A stretch of 64,000 nt of DNA from Micavibrio_B sp964399985. GTDB lineage: Bacteria > Pseudomonadota > Alphaproteobacteria > Micavibrionales > Micavibrionaceae. The position numbers were made by a program, and so were the translations under genes. The DNA is taken from assembly GCA_964399985.1 (NCBI GenBank), contig CAYNRY010000001.1:434001-498000 (forward strand), read 5' to 3'. The notes below the pieces were generated by a model. The model saw nothing but the letters and a program-made list of their open reading frames with translations. It did not search any database and was not told where the DNA came from. How positions within the stretch are numbered: the stretch's first letter is position 1; each line of letters begins with the position of its first letter. Below are positions 17,415 through 26,773 of the stretch, one piece after another.

Positions 17415-18308
17415 TTAAACAGCAAGCCCCGCTTTTGCCATGGCTTCATCGACAGCCTTACGGGCATTGCCTGACGCAGGAAGGAGAGGAAGGCGAACTT
17501 CGTCACTCGACAGGCCAAGTTTCGAAACCGCATATTTGATCGGCGACGGGTTGGATTCACAGAACAAGGCTTTGTTCAAAGGAGCCAGTTTTATTTGCAA
17601 TTCTTCAAAACGGGCGCGGTCATTGTCGATCCATGCATTTTGGAGGTTCGCACAAAGACGCGGCGCGACATTTGAGGTCACGGAAATACAGCCATTCGCG
17701 CCTTGCGCCAGAAACGCGCCAGCCAAGGCGTCTTCGCCGGAGAGAATGGAGAAATTATCTTTCACCTGGCCGCGGATTAATGTCGTACGGCTCGTATCGG
17801 AAGTCGCATCTTTGATACCGACAATGCGCGGCAATTCGGCAAGGCGCAAAACCGTTTCGACACAAATTTCGGTGACTGTTCTTCCCGGAACGTTATAAAG
17901 AATAATCGGCAAATCGGTCGAATCATGCACGGCCTTGAAATGCGCATAAATGCCGTCCTGTGTCGGTTTGTTATAATATGGTGTAACGCTGAGTAACGCA
18001 TCCGCGCCCGCATTTTGCGCGATGAGGCTTAATTCAACTGCTTCACGCGTCGAGTTGGAACCTGTTCCAGCAATAACCGGAGTTTTTTTACCAGATGACT
18101 TGACCGTTTGCACACAAAGCTCGAAAATGAGTTTCGTCTCATCATATGTCAGCGTCGGGGATTCCCCGGTTGTGCCGCTTGGAACCAAACCATGACTTCC
18201 TTCTTCTATCTGCCACGCGATAAATTTTTCAAACGCCTTGTAATCGACCTCGTCATTTTTGAACGGGGTAATCAGGGCGGTGATAGAACCAAAAAACTGG
18301 GCAGACAT
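17415..18308 (-). CDS. dapA: 4-hydroxy-tetrahydrodipicolinate synthase DapA
   Basis: Condenses pyruvate with aspartate semialdehyde in the lysine/diaminopimelate pathway. 297 residues, a TIM-barrel of normal length. The Schiff-base Lys is K166 (RIVGIKDATSD) and the proton-relay Tyr is Y138 (ILYNVPGR). GTTGESPTL at about 45-53 binds the substrate. The ATG at 18308 follows AAAGGTCC on the coding strand. The transglycosylase gene starts divergently just beyond. Confidence 0.97.
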   Translation of the reverse strand: MSAQFFGSITALITPFKNDEVDYKAFEKFIAWQIEEGSHGLVPSGTTGESPTLTYDETKLIFELCVQTVKSSGKKTPVIAGTGSNSTREAVELSLIAQNAGADALLSVTPYYNKPTQDGIYAHFKAVHDSTDLPIILYNVPGRTVTEICVETVLRLAELPRIVGIKDATSDTSRTTLIRGQVKDNFSILSGEDALAGAFLAQGANGCISVTSNVAPRLCANLQNAWIDNDRARFEELQIKLAPLNKALFCESNPSPIKYAVSKLGLSSDEVRLPLLPASGNARKAVDEAMAKAGLAV

Positions 18309-20288
18309 AAAAAGGACCTTTCCGTAAACCGGCTAACCATAAATGAATTTGCATTCCTGCGAAAGCGGGAATCCAGAAAATCCCCCTACAGATCCCGGCT
18401 TGTTCAGGGATGCGCGGTTTTATTGCTGTTGTCGCAGCCTGCTTATGCCGATGCAAATTCCACCCAGGCCTTAAAAGCCATGTCGACGAAGGATTGGGTG
18501 AGTGCCCGTCAGTTTGCGCTTCGCTCCAAAGATCCGGTTCTCGCAAAAATGTATGAATGGATGCTCTATCAAAGTAATGCCACCGGCCTGCCCTTTGAAA
18601 CTGTCGCGCGTTTTATCAAGGTCAACGGGCATTGGCCAGATTTGAATGATATGAAAGCAACGGCAGAGCGCAATATGCCGGATAATTATCCAGCTTCATC
18701 GACCATTCAGTGGTTCGACAAATATTCACCCGTTACCGCGCGAGGCCTTGATTTATATGTGACGGCCTTAATGTCGTCGGGGCAGCAAGCGAAAGCAAAA
18801 CAAGTCGCCAATACTTACTGGTCGCAAGTGTCGATGAAATCGGATGAACAGGCGGCGCTTTTTTCAAGATACAGATCGCTTTTGACAGCGGACGGCCAAC
18901 GTCGTCGTCTTGATTATCTCTTATTCCGTGAAAAGAACACAGATGCCAAGGCGCTCGCGAAGATGATGGGTATGGGATATATTTCGCTGGTCGAGGCGCG
19001 GATTCAATTGCGTAGCGACTCACGTTCCGTTGAAGCGGTACTGGCGCTTGTGCCATCCAATTTAAGAGCGGACCCGGGTTTACAATATGAGCGCCTCAGA
19101 TGGCGTCGCAAGAAAGACGAAGACGCGGGTGCTCTGCAAATTCTCAACAGTCCGCCTGCGGCCGATAAAATCACGAATAAGGAGGATTGGTGGAAAGAGC
19201 GTAACATCATCGCTCGCCGTTTAATCGAAGACCGTCGTTTTAGCGAAGCCTATTCAGTCGCCGCCAATCACGGACAGATGGAGGGATCGGAATACGCCGA
19301 TGCGGAATGGCTTTCCGGTTGGCTGGCACTGCGTTTTTTAAATAAGCCGGACAAAGCCTTGCGACATTTCCAAAGCATGTATCCGAAAGTCAAAACGGCG
19401 ATCAGTAAAGCACGGGCGGCGTATTGGGCAGGCATGGCGGCAGAAAAACTTGGTCAGTCCCAAGAGGCATCAAAGTGGATGCAGATCGCGGCAAGTTTTC
19501 CCAAAGTGTATTACGGGCAATTGGCGGCGCGTCATATGAAAGGACGCATCAATGTGCCAGCACCGGTTCCTGCCGTGGCCAGCGCTTCGGATAAAACGAA
19601 AATCAGGAACAGCGATCTAGGTCGCGCTATCCGCATGGCCGATGAAGCCAATTTGCGTTATGTGCGCAACCAGATGATCGTCGCGCTTACTGAAACGCTG
19701 GATACGGGCGGTGAATATAAAGCCCTTGCGCAGATGCTGACGCAAATGGGATTGAAAGCCGAAGCGTTGAAAGTTGCCAAGAAAGCGTCTGGCGATAATT
19801 TCTTCCTGCGGGAAGAAGCGTATCCAACAGTTCAAAATCTTTTTGTCGGTTTGAATGTCGATGTGGCACTCGCTCATGCGCTGATCCGTCAGGAAAGCCA
19901 GTTTGACGCGGAAGTAAAATCTCCGGCAGGGGCGATGGGATTAATGCAGGTTATGCCGGCAACAGCGCGAGAAGTCGCGAAGAAGCGCGGCTGGCAGCAT
20001 GAAACCCAGTGGATGATCAGTCAGCCCAAGCAGAATGTTTTGATCGGCTCGGCCTATCTCAACGATGTTTTGTCACGTTTTGGCGGGTCATATCCGTTGG
20101 CACTGGCCGCCTATAATGGCGGGCCGCGCCGCGTCAATGAATGGCTGGAAGAATTCGGTGATCCGCGCAAAGGCCAGATCGACTGGGTCGACTGGATCGA
20201 GCTTATTCCCGTCTACGAAACGCGCAATTATGTTCAGCGCGTGATGGAGAATTATATCGTCTATAAGGAGCATATGGGCGTTAAATAG
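18192..20288 (+). CDS. Soluble lytic murein transglycosylase (Slt-type), start uncertain
   Basis: Periplasmic enzyme that cleaves peptidoglycan glycan strands to anhydromuramyl products. The superhelical helical-repeat region spans the middle of the chain, and the C-terminal SLT domain has catalytic Glu in ALIRQESQFDAEVKSPAGAM, then GLMQVMPATA and LALAAYNGGPRRVNEW. The signal peptide is plainly VQGCAVLLLLSQPAYADA, coded at about 18410-18463. No ATG, GTG or TTG lies just before it in frame. The nearest ATG (18192, used here) is inside dapA antisense. A CTG at 18357 within the palindromic repeat would give a perfect signal peptide. See findings. Confidence 0.85.
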   Translation: MTSFFYLPRDKFFKRLVIDLVIFERGNQGGDRTKKLGRHKKDLSVNRLTINEFAFLRKRESRKSPYRSRLVQGCAVLLLLSQPAYADANSTQALKAMSTKDWVSARQFALRSKDPVLAKMYEWMLYQSNATGLPFETVARFIKVNGHWPDLNDMKATAERNMPDNYPASSTIQWFDKYSPVTARGLDLYVTALMSSGQQAKAKQVANTYWSQVSMKSDEQAALFSRYRSLLTADGQRRRLDYLLFREKNTDAKALAKMMGMGYISLVEARIQLRSDSRSVEAVLALVPSNLRADPGLQYERLRWRRKKDEDAGALQILNSPPAADKITNKEDWWKERNIIARRLIEDRRFSEAYSVAANHGQMEGSEYADAEWLSGWLALRFLNKPDKALRHFQSMYPKVKTAISKARAAYWAGMAAEKLGQSQEASKWMQIAASFPKVYYGQLAARHMKGRINVPAPVPAVASASDKTKIRNSDLGRAIRMADEANLRYVRNQMIVALTETLDTGGEYKALAQMLTQMGLKAEALKVAKKASGDNFFLREEAYPTVQNLFVGLNVDVALAHALIRQESQFDAEVKSPAGAMGLMQVMPATAREVAKKRGWQHETQWMISQPKQNVLIGSAYLNDVLSRFGGSYPLALAAYNGGPRRVNEWLEEFGDPRKGQIDWVDWIELIPVYETRNYVQRVMENYIVYKEHMGVK
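18353..18372. repeat. Dispersed palindrome, copy 3, inside the transglycosylase leader
   Basis: ATTCCTGC-GAAA-GCGGGAAT, the same element as at 8435 and 15593. Here it lies in frame in the region encoding the N-terminus of the lytic transglycosylase and contributes the residues FLRKRES. Confidence 0.75.
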
Positions 20289-20290
20289 TA

Positions 20291-22291
20291 TTAAAGTTTG
20301 CTTTTACGGCTCTCATTCCACCAGAGGAGAAGCCCGGCAAGAAGGCCAAGGATGATCATGATTTCAGGCGGCAGGATTGGTCTGGCCTGAGACGAGATCA
20401 GGCTCGAACTTTGATTACGGCGCAAAATAAAATTCAGATTTTCATTTTCTGCCCAGACGATATCGCCCCTTGAGGCTTTAGCAATCGGTGCCAGTTTTTC
20501 TTCCGTTGAGATGATGTTCGAAAATTCAGGCGTGGAGACGTTTCCGAGCGATATGATTTTCTGACGGCTGCCGCTGGAAAATTTATAAACGCCGTCCTTG
20601 GCGTTCGTAATACCTGCGCTAAGCCACCCATCTGCATCTCTAGATGGGATAAGAGTGGATGTTGTGCCGTCAGGTGACGTTACCGTAATAGGCTGAATAT
20701 CATCGCTGCTGCGCATTCTTATACTAATGTTCTGACCATCTGCCTGAGTTTTCATCGCAGTTTCGTCAAGTTCCGGCTCTTTCATCAGCCAGTGAACGGT
20801 GCGGCGCAAAAGTTCTTTTGCCGGACCGCCGCCGTCAAAGCCGCGCGCCCAAAGCCATATCTGATCGCTGGTAAGTTGCGCAACGCGGCCTTCCCCGACA
20901 TGGGAAAGGGTGAGTAGAGGGAGGCCGCCCATGCCGGACATGACGGTTTCGCCTTCCTTTATCTGAACAGGAACCTGCTGCATCCACGAGCCCCAGTTTT
21001 GATTGACGAATGGCATCGTCACCGGATGAGTTTTGCCGATATCGGTAATGACGGGTTTAAATTCACCTTTTACCATCGTACCGTTCGGTATACCCGGCAG
21101 AATATTGCCAAGCGAAGTGTAATGAAGCGAAGTATCCGACACATAAGACGGGCCGCTGATTTCCATCATTGCACCGCCGTTTTCAACATAACGCGCCATG
21201 TTCTGGAAGTAGAAATCGGGCAGGGCCGTTGTCAGGCTGAATCGGTCCATAACGATCAGATCGAAATTCTTTAATTTACGTTCAAATAATTCCTGAAACG
21301 GAAAAGCAATAAGCGACAATTCGCTAGGTGGCGTCATGTCGACTTTTTCGGGGCTGCGCAAAATCGTGAAATGCACTAGATCAACGCCAGGGTCGGCTTT
21401 CAGAAAATCGCGCCACATGCGGGCACCCGGATAAGGCTCACCCGAGACGAGGAGGACATGCAGGCGGTTACGCACACCTTCGATGGTAAAGACGGCACGG
21501 TTATTGAGAAGGGATAATTCGTCGTCGATAGATGGCGTCGATAATTCGAAGACATTCTGTCCGGCATTTGAAATATTGATCGGCCATTCCTGTTCTTCGC
21601 CGATTTCTACATCGCGTACCATGTCGGTTCCATCCGGCATATTCAATGTTACGCGGGCGGTGCCGGAGGCAGGGATATTATGATCGGCAATGCGGAATTT
21701 TAAAATGACCGTTTCGCCGACGACAGAATATCCGGGTGCGTTTAACAATTCGATCTCGCGGTCCTTGTCCTTTTTGCTGCCGGTGATAGCAGCAAAAAGC
21801 GGAGTCGATTTCAAAAATTCCGATGAGGGGGTATCGCTGACCTGACCATCGGTAAGCAGGATTACGCCCGCTCTCTGGTTTTGCGGTACATCTGACAAGG
21901 CGGCTTCAATCGTATCAAAAACTTTTGTTTCATCTTTTGCGCCGCTGGCGACATCGATGATACGGGTTTCAATATTGGCTGTTTGCTTGAGATTCTCCTG
22001 CAGTTTCGCAAGTGCATTCTGTGTTGTTTCGAGGCGCTTGCCAAAATTCTGGCTTTGGCTTTTATCAGCCGCAATTAAGACGACATCGTTCAAAGGTTTC
22101 CGGTTTTCTGTCACCAGTTGCGGTTGGAGTAGAAAAAGAACAAGAAGCGTAGAAAACAGAAAACGGATGAAGCTTTTGGCTTTATTACCACGAAAGGACA
22201 GAGCGAATAATGCCAAAGCAATAATCGATAGCGCGGCGATGAGCCAAAGCGGTGCGGCAGGATCAAAACTGATTGTGTGATTGCCTATCAT
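20291..22291 (-). CDS. Membrane protein with VWA-like and amidotransferase-like domains
   Basis: A 666-residue inner-membrane protein. Two helices lie at the N-terminus (about 15-32 and 38-58) and one at the extreme C-terminus (ILGLLAGLLLWWNES). A VWA-like segment starts near residue 68 (VVLIAADKSQSQNFGKR) and VILLTDGQVSD near residue 148 looks like its second strand; the first MIDAS motif DxSxS is only partly kept (DKSQS). The middle (about 270-480) looks like a class I glutamine amidotransferase-like fold. It forms the last gene of the MoxR-DUF58-DUF4159 operon, with a 4-base overlap. Function in this operon type is unknown; envelope stress or chaperone roles are guesses. Confidence 0.75.
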   Translation of the reverse strand: MIGNHTISFDPAAPLWLIAALSIIALALFALSFRGNKAKSFIRFLFSTLLVLFLLQPQLVTENRKPLNDVVLIAADKSQSQNFGKRLETTQNALAKLQENLKQTANIETRIIDVASGAKDETKVFDTIEAALSDVPQNQRAGVILLTDGQVSDTPSSEFLKSTPLFAAITGSKKDKDREIELLNAPGYSVVGETVILKFRIADHNIPASGTARVTLNMPDGTDMVRDVEIGEEQEWPINISNAGQNVFELSTPSIDDELSLLNNRAVFTIEGVRNRLHVLLVSGEPYPGARMWRDFLKADPGVDLVHFTILRSPEKVDMTPPSELSLIAFPFQELFERKLKNFDLIVMDRFSLTTALPDFYFQNMARYVENGGAMMEISGPSYVSDTSLHYTSLGNILPGIPNGTMVKGEFKPVITDIGKTHPVTMPFVNQNWGSWMQQVPVQIKEGETVMSGMGGLPLLTLSHVGEGRVAQLTSDQIWLWARGFDGGGPAKELLRRTVHWLMKEPELDETAMKTQADGQNISIRMRSSDDIQPITVTSPDGTTSTLIPSRDADGWLSAGITNAKDGVYKFSSGSRQKIISLGNVSTPEFSNIISTEEKLAPIAKASRGDIVWAENENLNFILRRNQSSSLISSQARPILPPEIMIILGLLAGLLLWWNESRKSKL

Positions 22292-24882
22292 TGCCCCATC
22301 CTTTCCAGAATGGCTTTCATATGCACCTGGTCGGATTTGTAATTTCCGGTCAGGGAGTACATGACAAGATTGATACCGAAACGATAGGACATCTCTTCAT
22401 CGGTCATATCGGATGAATAAGCCCAATGTGACAGCCAGTCTTCGCCTGTGATCAGAACAGAAGACAGTTTTTCTTCCGGCGGCAGGCTGGCATCTTCTAT
22501 CCAGATTTTACCTGTGAGGTCATATTCCGGATATAGATTAAGGAGATAAAAAGATTTGAAAAGTACATGGTCTTTGGTTGCGGGTTTAAGGGGCGGTATA
22601 TCGACACCTTGCAGTAATTCACGAAGACGAGTGACGGCGGGCGAGGCAATGATTTGCGATGTATCATAAGCGCCATCGCGTGTATCGATTAAAACCATTC
22701 CGCCCATATTTAGATAATTTTTTAAATTTTCTTTCATTGCCGGAGAGTTTGGGCTTTGCGGATCAATTGGCCAGTATAAAAAAGGGTAGAAGGATAAATC
22801 ATCTTTATCGAGATCGGCGATCACCGGATCGCCCATCTCAATCGATGTACGCATTTTGATTTGGGCGGAGAGTTTTTGCAGCGCTTTTAAACAAGCTTCA
22901 TCATTGCTGGTTTTGACACAGGCCAAATGAACAGACTCGGCGCGATTTACATTATTTTGTGCCTGTACTGGTAAGGGTACAAAGAGAAGAAGAATAACCG
23001 CGGCCAATTTAAAGCTTCTACTGCGCGTTGATAAGAATAAGATTAACCAGTCAAGCAGGAACAATATAATCGCCAGCAGGAATAGGTGAGAGGAAAGCTG
23101 TTTCTCTTGTGTAATGACGGTCAGGCTTTCGCTTGTGGCATTGGCAGGCAAGGCGCCGATGGCATCGAGTGGCGGCAGGCGGTCGCCGAGATTAAAGGCA
23201 AATTTGCGAACGCCGTCTGTATAAATACCGGGTGGATTTTTTTCGGAAGGTAATAAGGTTGTAAGTTCGTTTCTTGTCATGCTGCGGATATCGCCTGAAG
23301 GTCTGATGAGGCGTCCCCATCCATCGAAAACCGAAGAGGGTTGCAGCGAGGCGGAAGAGGTGATCGATTTATCTGGCAGGGAAGAAAGTTCAAGAATTTC
23401 TTTCAGGAAAGTCACATAAAAACCGGATAAAACAAAATCCGACCAGTCCGGCGTTGCGGTTGAATGGACCAGCACGATCATGCCACTGCCTTGGGGTTTT
23501 GCCGTGATAAACGGCGTACCATCCGACAATTTGGCCCAGACATGTTTATCGAGATCAGCAGATGGCTCGGCCAGAAGTTGTTTTTCGACCGTGACATCCG
23601 GCAGCGCCATTCCGGCAAAAGGGCTGCTCTTCGTGAATTCGGAAAGTTTTAAAGCTTTCGTCCATGTCATATCGCCGGAGAGGGAGCGCAGGCCCGTCCT
23701 AAGTGGCACAGGAACGAGCGCGTTATCGGCTTCGCTCATATTGTTGCCACCAAAACGTAATAATATGCCGCCCGCTTCAATCCATTTTTCCAGCGCGGTC
23801 AATGTTTGTGGTGAAAAGCTGGAAATATCCGGCAACAGTATAACAGGCACATTTTTTTTGATCAAATCGTCGATAGAGCCATTTTCAATTTTTGCGACAT
23901 TTTCAAGTGCGCGTGAGAGATAAAAAGATGCATCAGAAAAATCGGGCGAGCCAGGCGTGGTTTTAGAGTCAATACCGATCGATGCGTTGCCTTTTGAAAT
24001 ATCGGCAAGATAAACGCCGCCCGTACCGGCAACGGACGGCGCTTTCCATTGATATATTGTTTTGCCGGTAAATAAATTGGCATCGTCGATAATATCCATA
24101 CCGCCGGATTGGCCTGTCACGTCGGCTCTCATCTGGTTGATAAGTTTGCCCTTAGCATCGAAAGCCTGAAGATTGATGGATTTTTCGCCGCTGCCTGAAA
24201 TAGTTTCAACAGAAATAACGGAATTCGGCGCATCGGCTTTACGGAGCAGGGCTGGGCGGTCTTTCATTTCCGGCATGTAAACAGTCAAGCCATTTTTGGC
24301 AAAATTTTCTGCGGCTTTATAAAATTCGTTTTCGGCGATGCCGGAAGATATCCAGATTGTTTCAGCTTTGTCTTTATTGGACAAGGAAAGCGGGTCGCCA
24401 GGCCAGCTTTGCGGTTCGGCGGAGCGAATACGCGCCAAGGCCTGATCTGCGCGGATAAAACTATTATCGTTCTTCGTCGCGGTAAATAAAAGCTGTACAG
24501 GACGGTTGGCGCTTGCGGCGTTTTGCAAGATTTCATCGGCCTTGGCGGTTTGCTTGTCCCATACTTGCGCCGAGGCCCAGCCGTTATCAAAAACAAGGCG
24601 TAAAGGGCCTGAGCTATCCGACGGTTTTTGTGGATTATAAACAGGCGCGGCAAAAGCAAAGATTAAGCAGGCGAGAATTAAAAGACGAAGCAGGATCAGC
24701 CACCATGGCGCGGTATCGGGTGTCGTCTGGTTATTAGAAAGTCCGATAAGAAAACGAGCTGTCGGTAAAAATGTTTTCTTTGGCAATGGCGGCATAAAGC
24801 GAAGGATAAACCACAAGACCGGCAACGCGGCGAGGCTTGTCAATATCCATGGGTTTAGAAAGGCAAAAGGAAAACCGCTCAT
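22288..24882 (-). CDS. BatA-like N-terminal / DUF4159 domain membrane protein
   Basis: An 864-residue membrane protein. The N-terminus has the BatA (aerotolerance regulator) signature PFAFLNPWILTSLAALPVLW with a second helix near residue 60. A long periplasmic VWA/amidotransferase-like part spans about 100-600. A helix pair lies near 615-660 (LFLLAIILFLLDWLILFLS, later LAAVILLLFVPLPVQA), followed by a DUF4159-like C-terminal domain at about 670-860 with FYPFLYWPIDPQSPNSPAM and GGMVLIDTRDGAYD. Overlaps both neighbours by 4 bases. The signal-peptide-like cut after PLPVQA suggests two ancestral genes joined into one. Confidence 0.8.
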   Translation of the reverse strand: MSGFPFAFLNPWILTSLAALPVLWFILRFMPPLPKKTFLPTARFLIGLSNNQTTPDTAPWWLILLRLLILACLIFAFAAPVYNPQKPSDSSGPLRLVFDNGWASAQVWDKQTAKADEILQNAASANRPVQLLFTATKNDNSFIRADQALARIRSAEPQSWPGDPLSLSNKDKAETIWISSGIAENEFYKAAENFAKNGLTVYMPEMKDRPALLRKADAPNSVISVETISGSGEKSINLQAFDAKGKLINQMRADVTGQSGGMDIIDDANLFTGKTIYQWKAPSVAGTGGVYLADISKGNASIGIDSKTTPGSPDFSDASFYLSRALENVAKIENGSIDDLIKKNVPVILLPDISSFSPQTLTALEKWIEAGGILLRFGGNNMSEADNALVPVPLRTGLRSLSGDMTWTKALKLSEFTKSSPFAGMALPDVTVEKQLLAEPSADLDKHVWAKLSDGTPFITAKPQGSGMIVLVHSTATPDWSDFVLSGFYVTFLKEILELSSLPDKSITSSASLQPSSVFDGWGRLIRPSGDIRSMTRNELTTLLPSEKNPPGIYTDGVRKFAFNLGDRLPPLDAIGALPANATSESLTVITQEKQLSSHLFLLAIILFLLDWLILFLSTRSRSFKLAAVILLLFVPLPVQAQNNVNRAESVHLACVKTSNDEACLKALQKLSAQIKMRTSIEMGDPVIADLDKDDLSFYPFLYWPIDPQSPNSPAMKENLKNYLNMGGMVLIDTRDGAYDTSQIIASPAVTRLRELLQGVDIPPLKPATKDHVLFKSFYLLNLYPEYDLTGKIWIEDASLPPEEKLSSVLITGEDWLSHWAYSSDMTDEEMSYRFGINLVMYSLTGNYKSDQVHMKAILERMGQ

Positions 24883-25721
24883 CGTTCATCCCCGATAGCG
24901 GCCAAAGCCAGGTTCAATATCGGGGCCAGATCCTGATCCGTGCGGACGAGCTGGTAATGCCAGTTATGGCGACGGCAATAGTTTTTGATGTTTTCAATAT
25001 GGGTATTCAGCGCGGATTGGTAATCTATGCGAAGGCCTTCTACATAATTGACGGTAATCTTGTTATTTCCGTCTTCAAATATATGGCGGCCTTCGAAAGG
25101 CAATTCCACTTCTGCAGGATCGAGGGTTTGAAAAAATAAAACCATATTGGCCGAAAGCGCAGATAATGTCTTTTCGATATTTTCAATCGGGTCAGTGTAA
25201 TCACCGATTAGAACGGTAATAGAATCTTTGGTCCATTCGGGAAGAGGCGGGTTATTTTGATCCAGCATTATATCGGCAAGATCATCGACGGACGTTTTTT
25301 CGCCCCAAAAGCGTATAGGGTTATGATGTTTTGCAGACCATAGACCTAAAGAAAGGCCGAGCAGGGATGCGATCTCGTATTTCGTTGAAAGTTTTGGCGA
25401 TGAAGAAAAATGCATACCTTTGTAATTTTGGATATAGAGATCGAGAAGGCGTTGCTGGTTCTTTTCACGCTCGCGAACTAAAATATCATCCGATCGGGCG
25501 GAGCGTTTCCAGTCTATATCTTGGGGGCGGTCGCTGTCATTGTATGGACGGTATTGCCGAAAATCACCTTCGAAACCGGCGCGTTTCAAACGGTTTTCAC
25601 CTGACATAAAACTGCCTTTTGTCTCGCGAGATTCATCCAGCGCCCGCGCCAAAAGCATTTCTGCTTTTTGCCGGAGCGAAGCAGGTGTTTCCCGCTTATG
25701 CTGGAAAAAAGGAAATTCCAT
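24879..25721 (-). CDS. DUF58 domain protein
   Basis: A 280-residue cytoplasmic protein with the DUF58 signature: GDFRQYRPYNDSDRPQDIDW near residue 54, then KRSARSDDILVRERE. DUF58 proteins are VWA-like partners of MoxR ATPases. Position between moxR (5 bases upstream) and the DUF4159 gene (4-base overlap) matches the conserved alphaproteobacterial cluster. Confidence 0.85.
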   Translation of the reverse strand: MEFPFFQHKRETPASLRQKAEMLLARALDESRETKGSFMSGENRLKRAGFEGDFRQYRPYNDSDRPQDIDWKRSARSDDILVREREKNQQRLLDLYIQNYKGMHFSSSPKLSTKYEIASLLGLSLGLWSAKHHNPIRFWGEKTSVDDLADIMLDQNNPPLPEWTKDSITVLIGDYTDPIENIEKTLSALSANMVLFFQTLDPAEVELPFEGRHIFEDGNNKITVNYVEGLRIDYQSALNTHIENIKNYCRRHNWHYQLVRTDQDLAPILNLALAAIGDER

Positions 25722-25726
25722 TTCTT

Positions 25727-26719
25727 TTATAAATCGCGGGACAATGTGTCGATGAGGCTGTCGAGACTGATGCCATCCGCCCTTGCATGATAATTCAGCG
25801 CCATGCGGTGTTTCAAAATCGGGTGCGCGAGGTCGATGACATCGTCGATGGACGGTGTGCCGCGTCCCTGAAGTAAAGCGCGTGCCTTTACGGCCAGCAT
25901 CAGGGATTGCGCCGCGCGCGGCCCCGGGGCCCAGTCCACATATTTTTTAATATCGGCAGAGGCGTTTTCATCATCCGGGCGAAGCGAGCGGATTAATTTC
26001 AAAATCGCGGCGACAATCTGTTCGCCAACCGGAATATCGCGCACCAGTTTTTGCAAATCGGCAAGGCGGTCGGCATCGATGACTTTTTCAACCGTTTCGG
26101 TTTTGGTCGATGTCGTCACAACAAGCATTTTGCGCTCTGCTTCCAATGACGGGTAAGAAACATCGACCTGCATCAAAAAGCGGTCAAGCTGCGCTTCCGG
26201 CATTGGATAGGTGCCTTCCTGCTCGATCGGGTTTTGCGTGGCAAGGACATGAAATGGAGAGGGCAGAGCATGAGCATGGCCGTTTATCGTGACATGTTTT
26301 TCTTGCATCGCCTGTAATAGCGCCGATTGCGTGCGCGGGGAGGCGCGGTTGATTTCATCGGCCATTAAAAGCTGGGTAAAAACCGGACCTTCGACAAAAC
26401 GGAAATCACGCTTGCCGTTTTCGGATTGCTCTAAAACTTCCGTGCCGAGGATATCGGAGGGCATCAAATCCGGAGTACACTGAATGCGGCTGGTGGACAG
26501 GCCAAGCACTTTGCCAATCGTATCTACGAGAAGCGTTTTGGCCAAACCGGGCGCGCCGATCAAAAGAACATGCCCACCCGCTAAAATAGTGATCAGCGTT
26601 TTTTCAATTACGTCATCCTGACCGAAAATAACCTTGGCTATCTCTTTGCGGATCAAGGTGAAATCTTCGCTGGCATCGCTCAGGAGTTTTTCGGCAATGG
26701 CGGTATTGGAAGCGGTCAT
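25727..26719 (-). CDS. MoxR family AAA+ ATPase
   Basis: AAA+ ATPase thought to act as a chaperone for metal-centre insertion or complex maturation together with VWA-type partners. 330 residues from the ATG at 26719, which is preceded by AAAGGACCG; the frame is open further upstream but would cross the divergent gene. Walker A is GAPGLAKT, Walker B and adjacent motif are LMADEINRASPRTQSALLQ, and sensor 1 is FHVLATQNPIEQEGTYP. First gene of the four-gene leftward operon. Confidence 0.92.
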   Translation of the reverse strand: MTASNTAIAEKLLSDASEDFTLIRKEIAKVIFGQDDVIEKTLITILAGGHVLLIGAPGLAKTLLVDTIGKVLGLSTSRIQCTPDLMPSDILGTEVLEQSENGKRDFRFVEGPVFTQLLMADEINRASPRTQSALLQAMQEKHVTINGHAHALPSPFHVLATQNPIEQEGTYPMPEAQLDRFLMQVDVSYPSLEAERKMLVVTTSTKTETVEKVIDADRLADLQKLVRDIPVGEQIVAAILKLIRSLRPDDENASADIKKYVDWAPGPRAAQSLMLAVKARALLQGRGTPSIDDVIDLAHPILKHRMALNYHARADGISLDSLIDTLSRDL

Positions 26720-26773
26720 TATCGGTCCTTTTTGTTGATTACCATTCCTAACATATTTGTTATGGTAGAGGGC

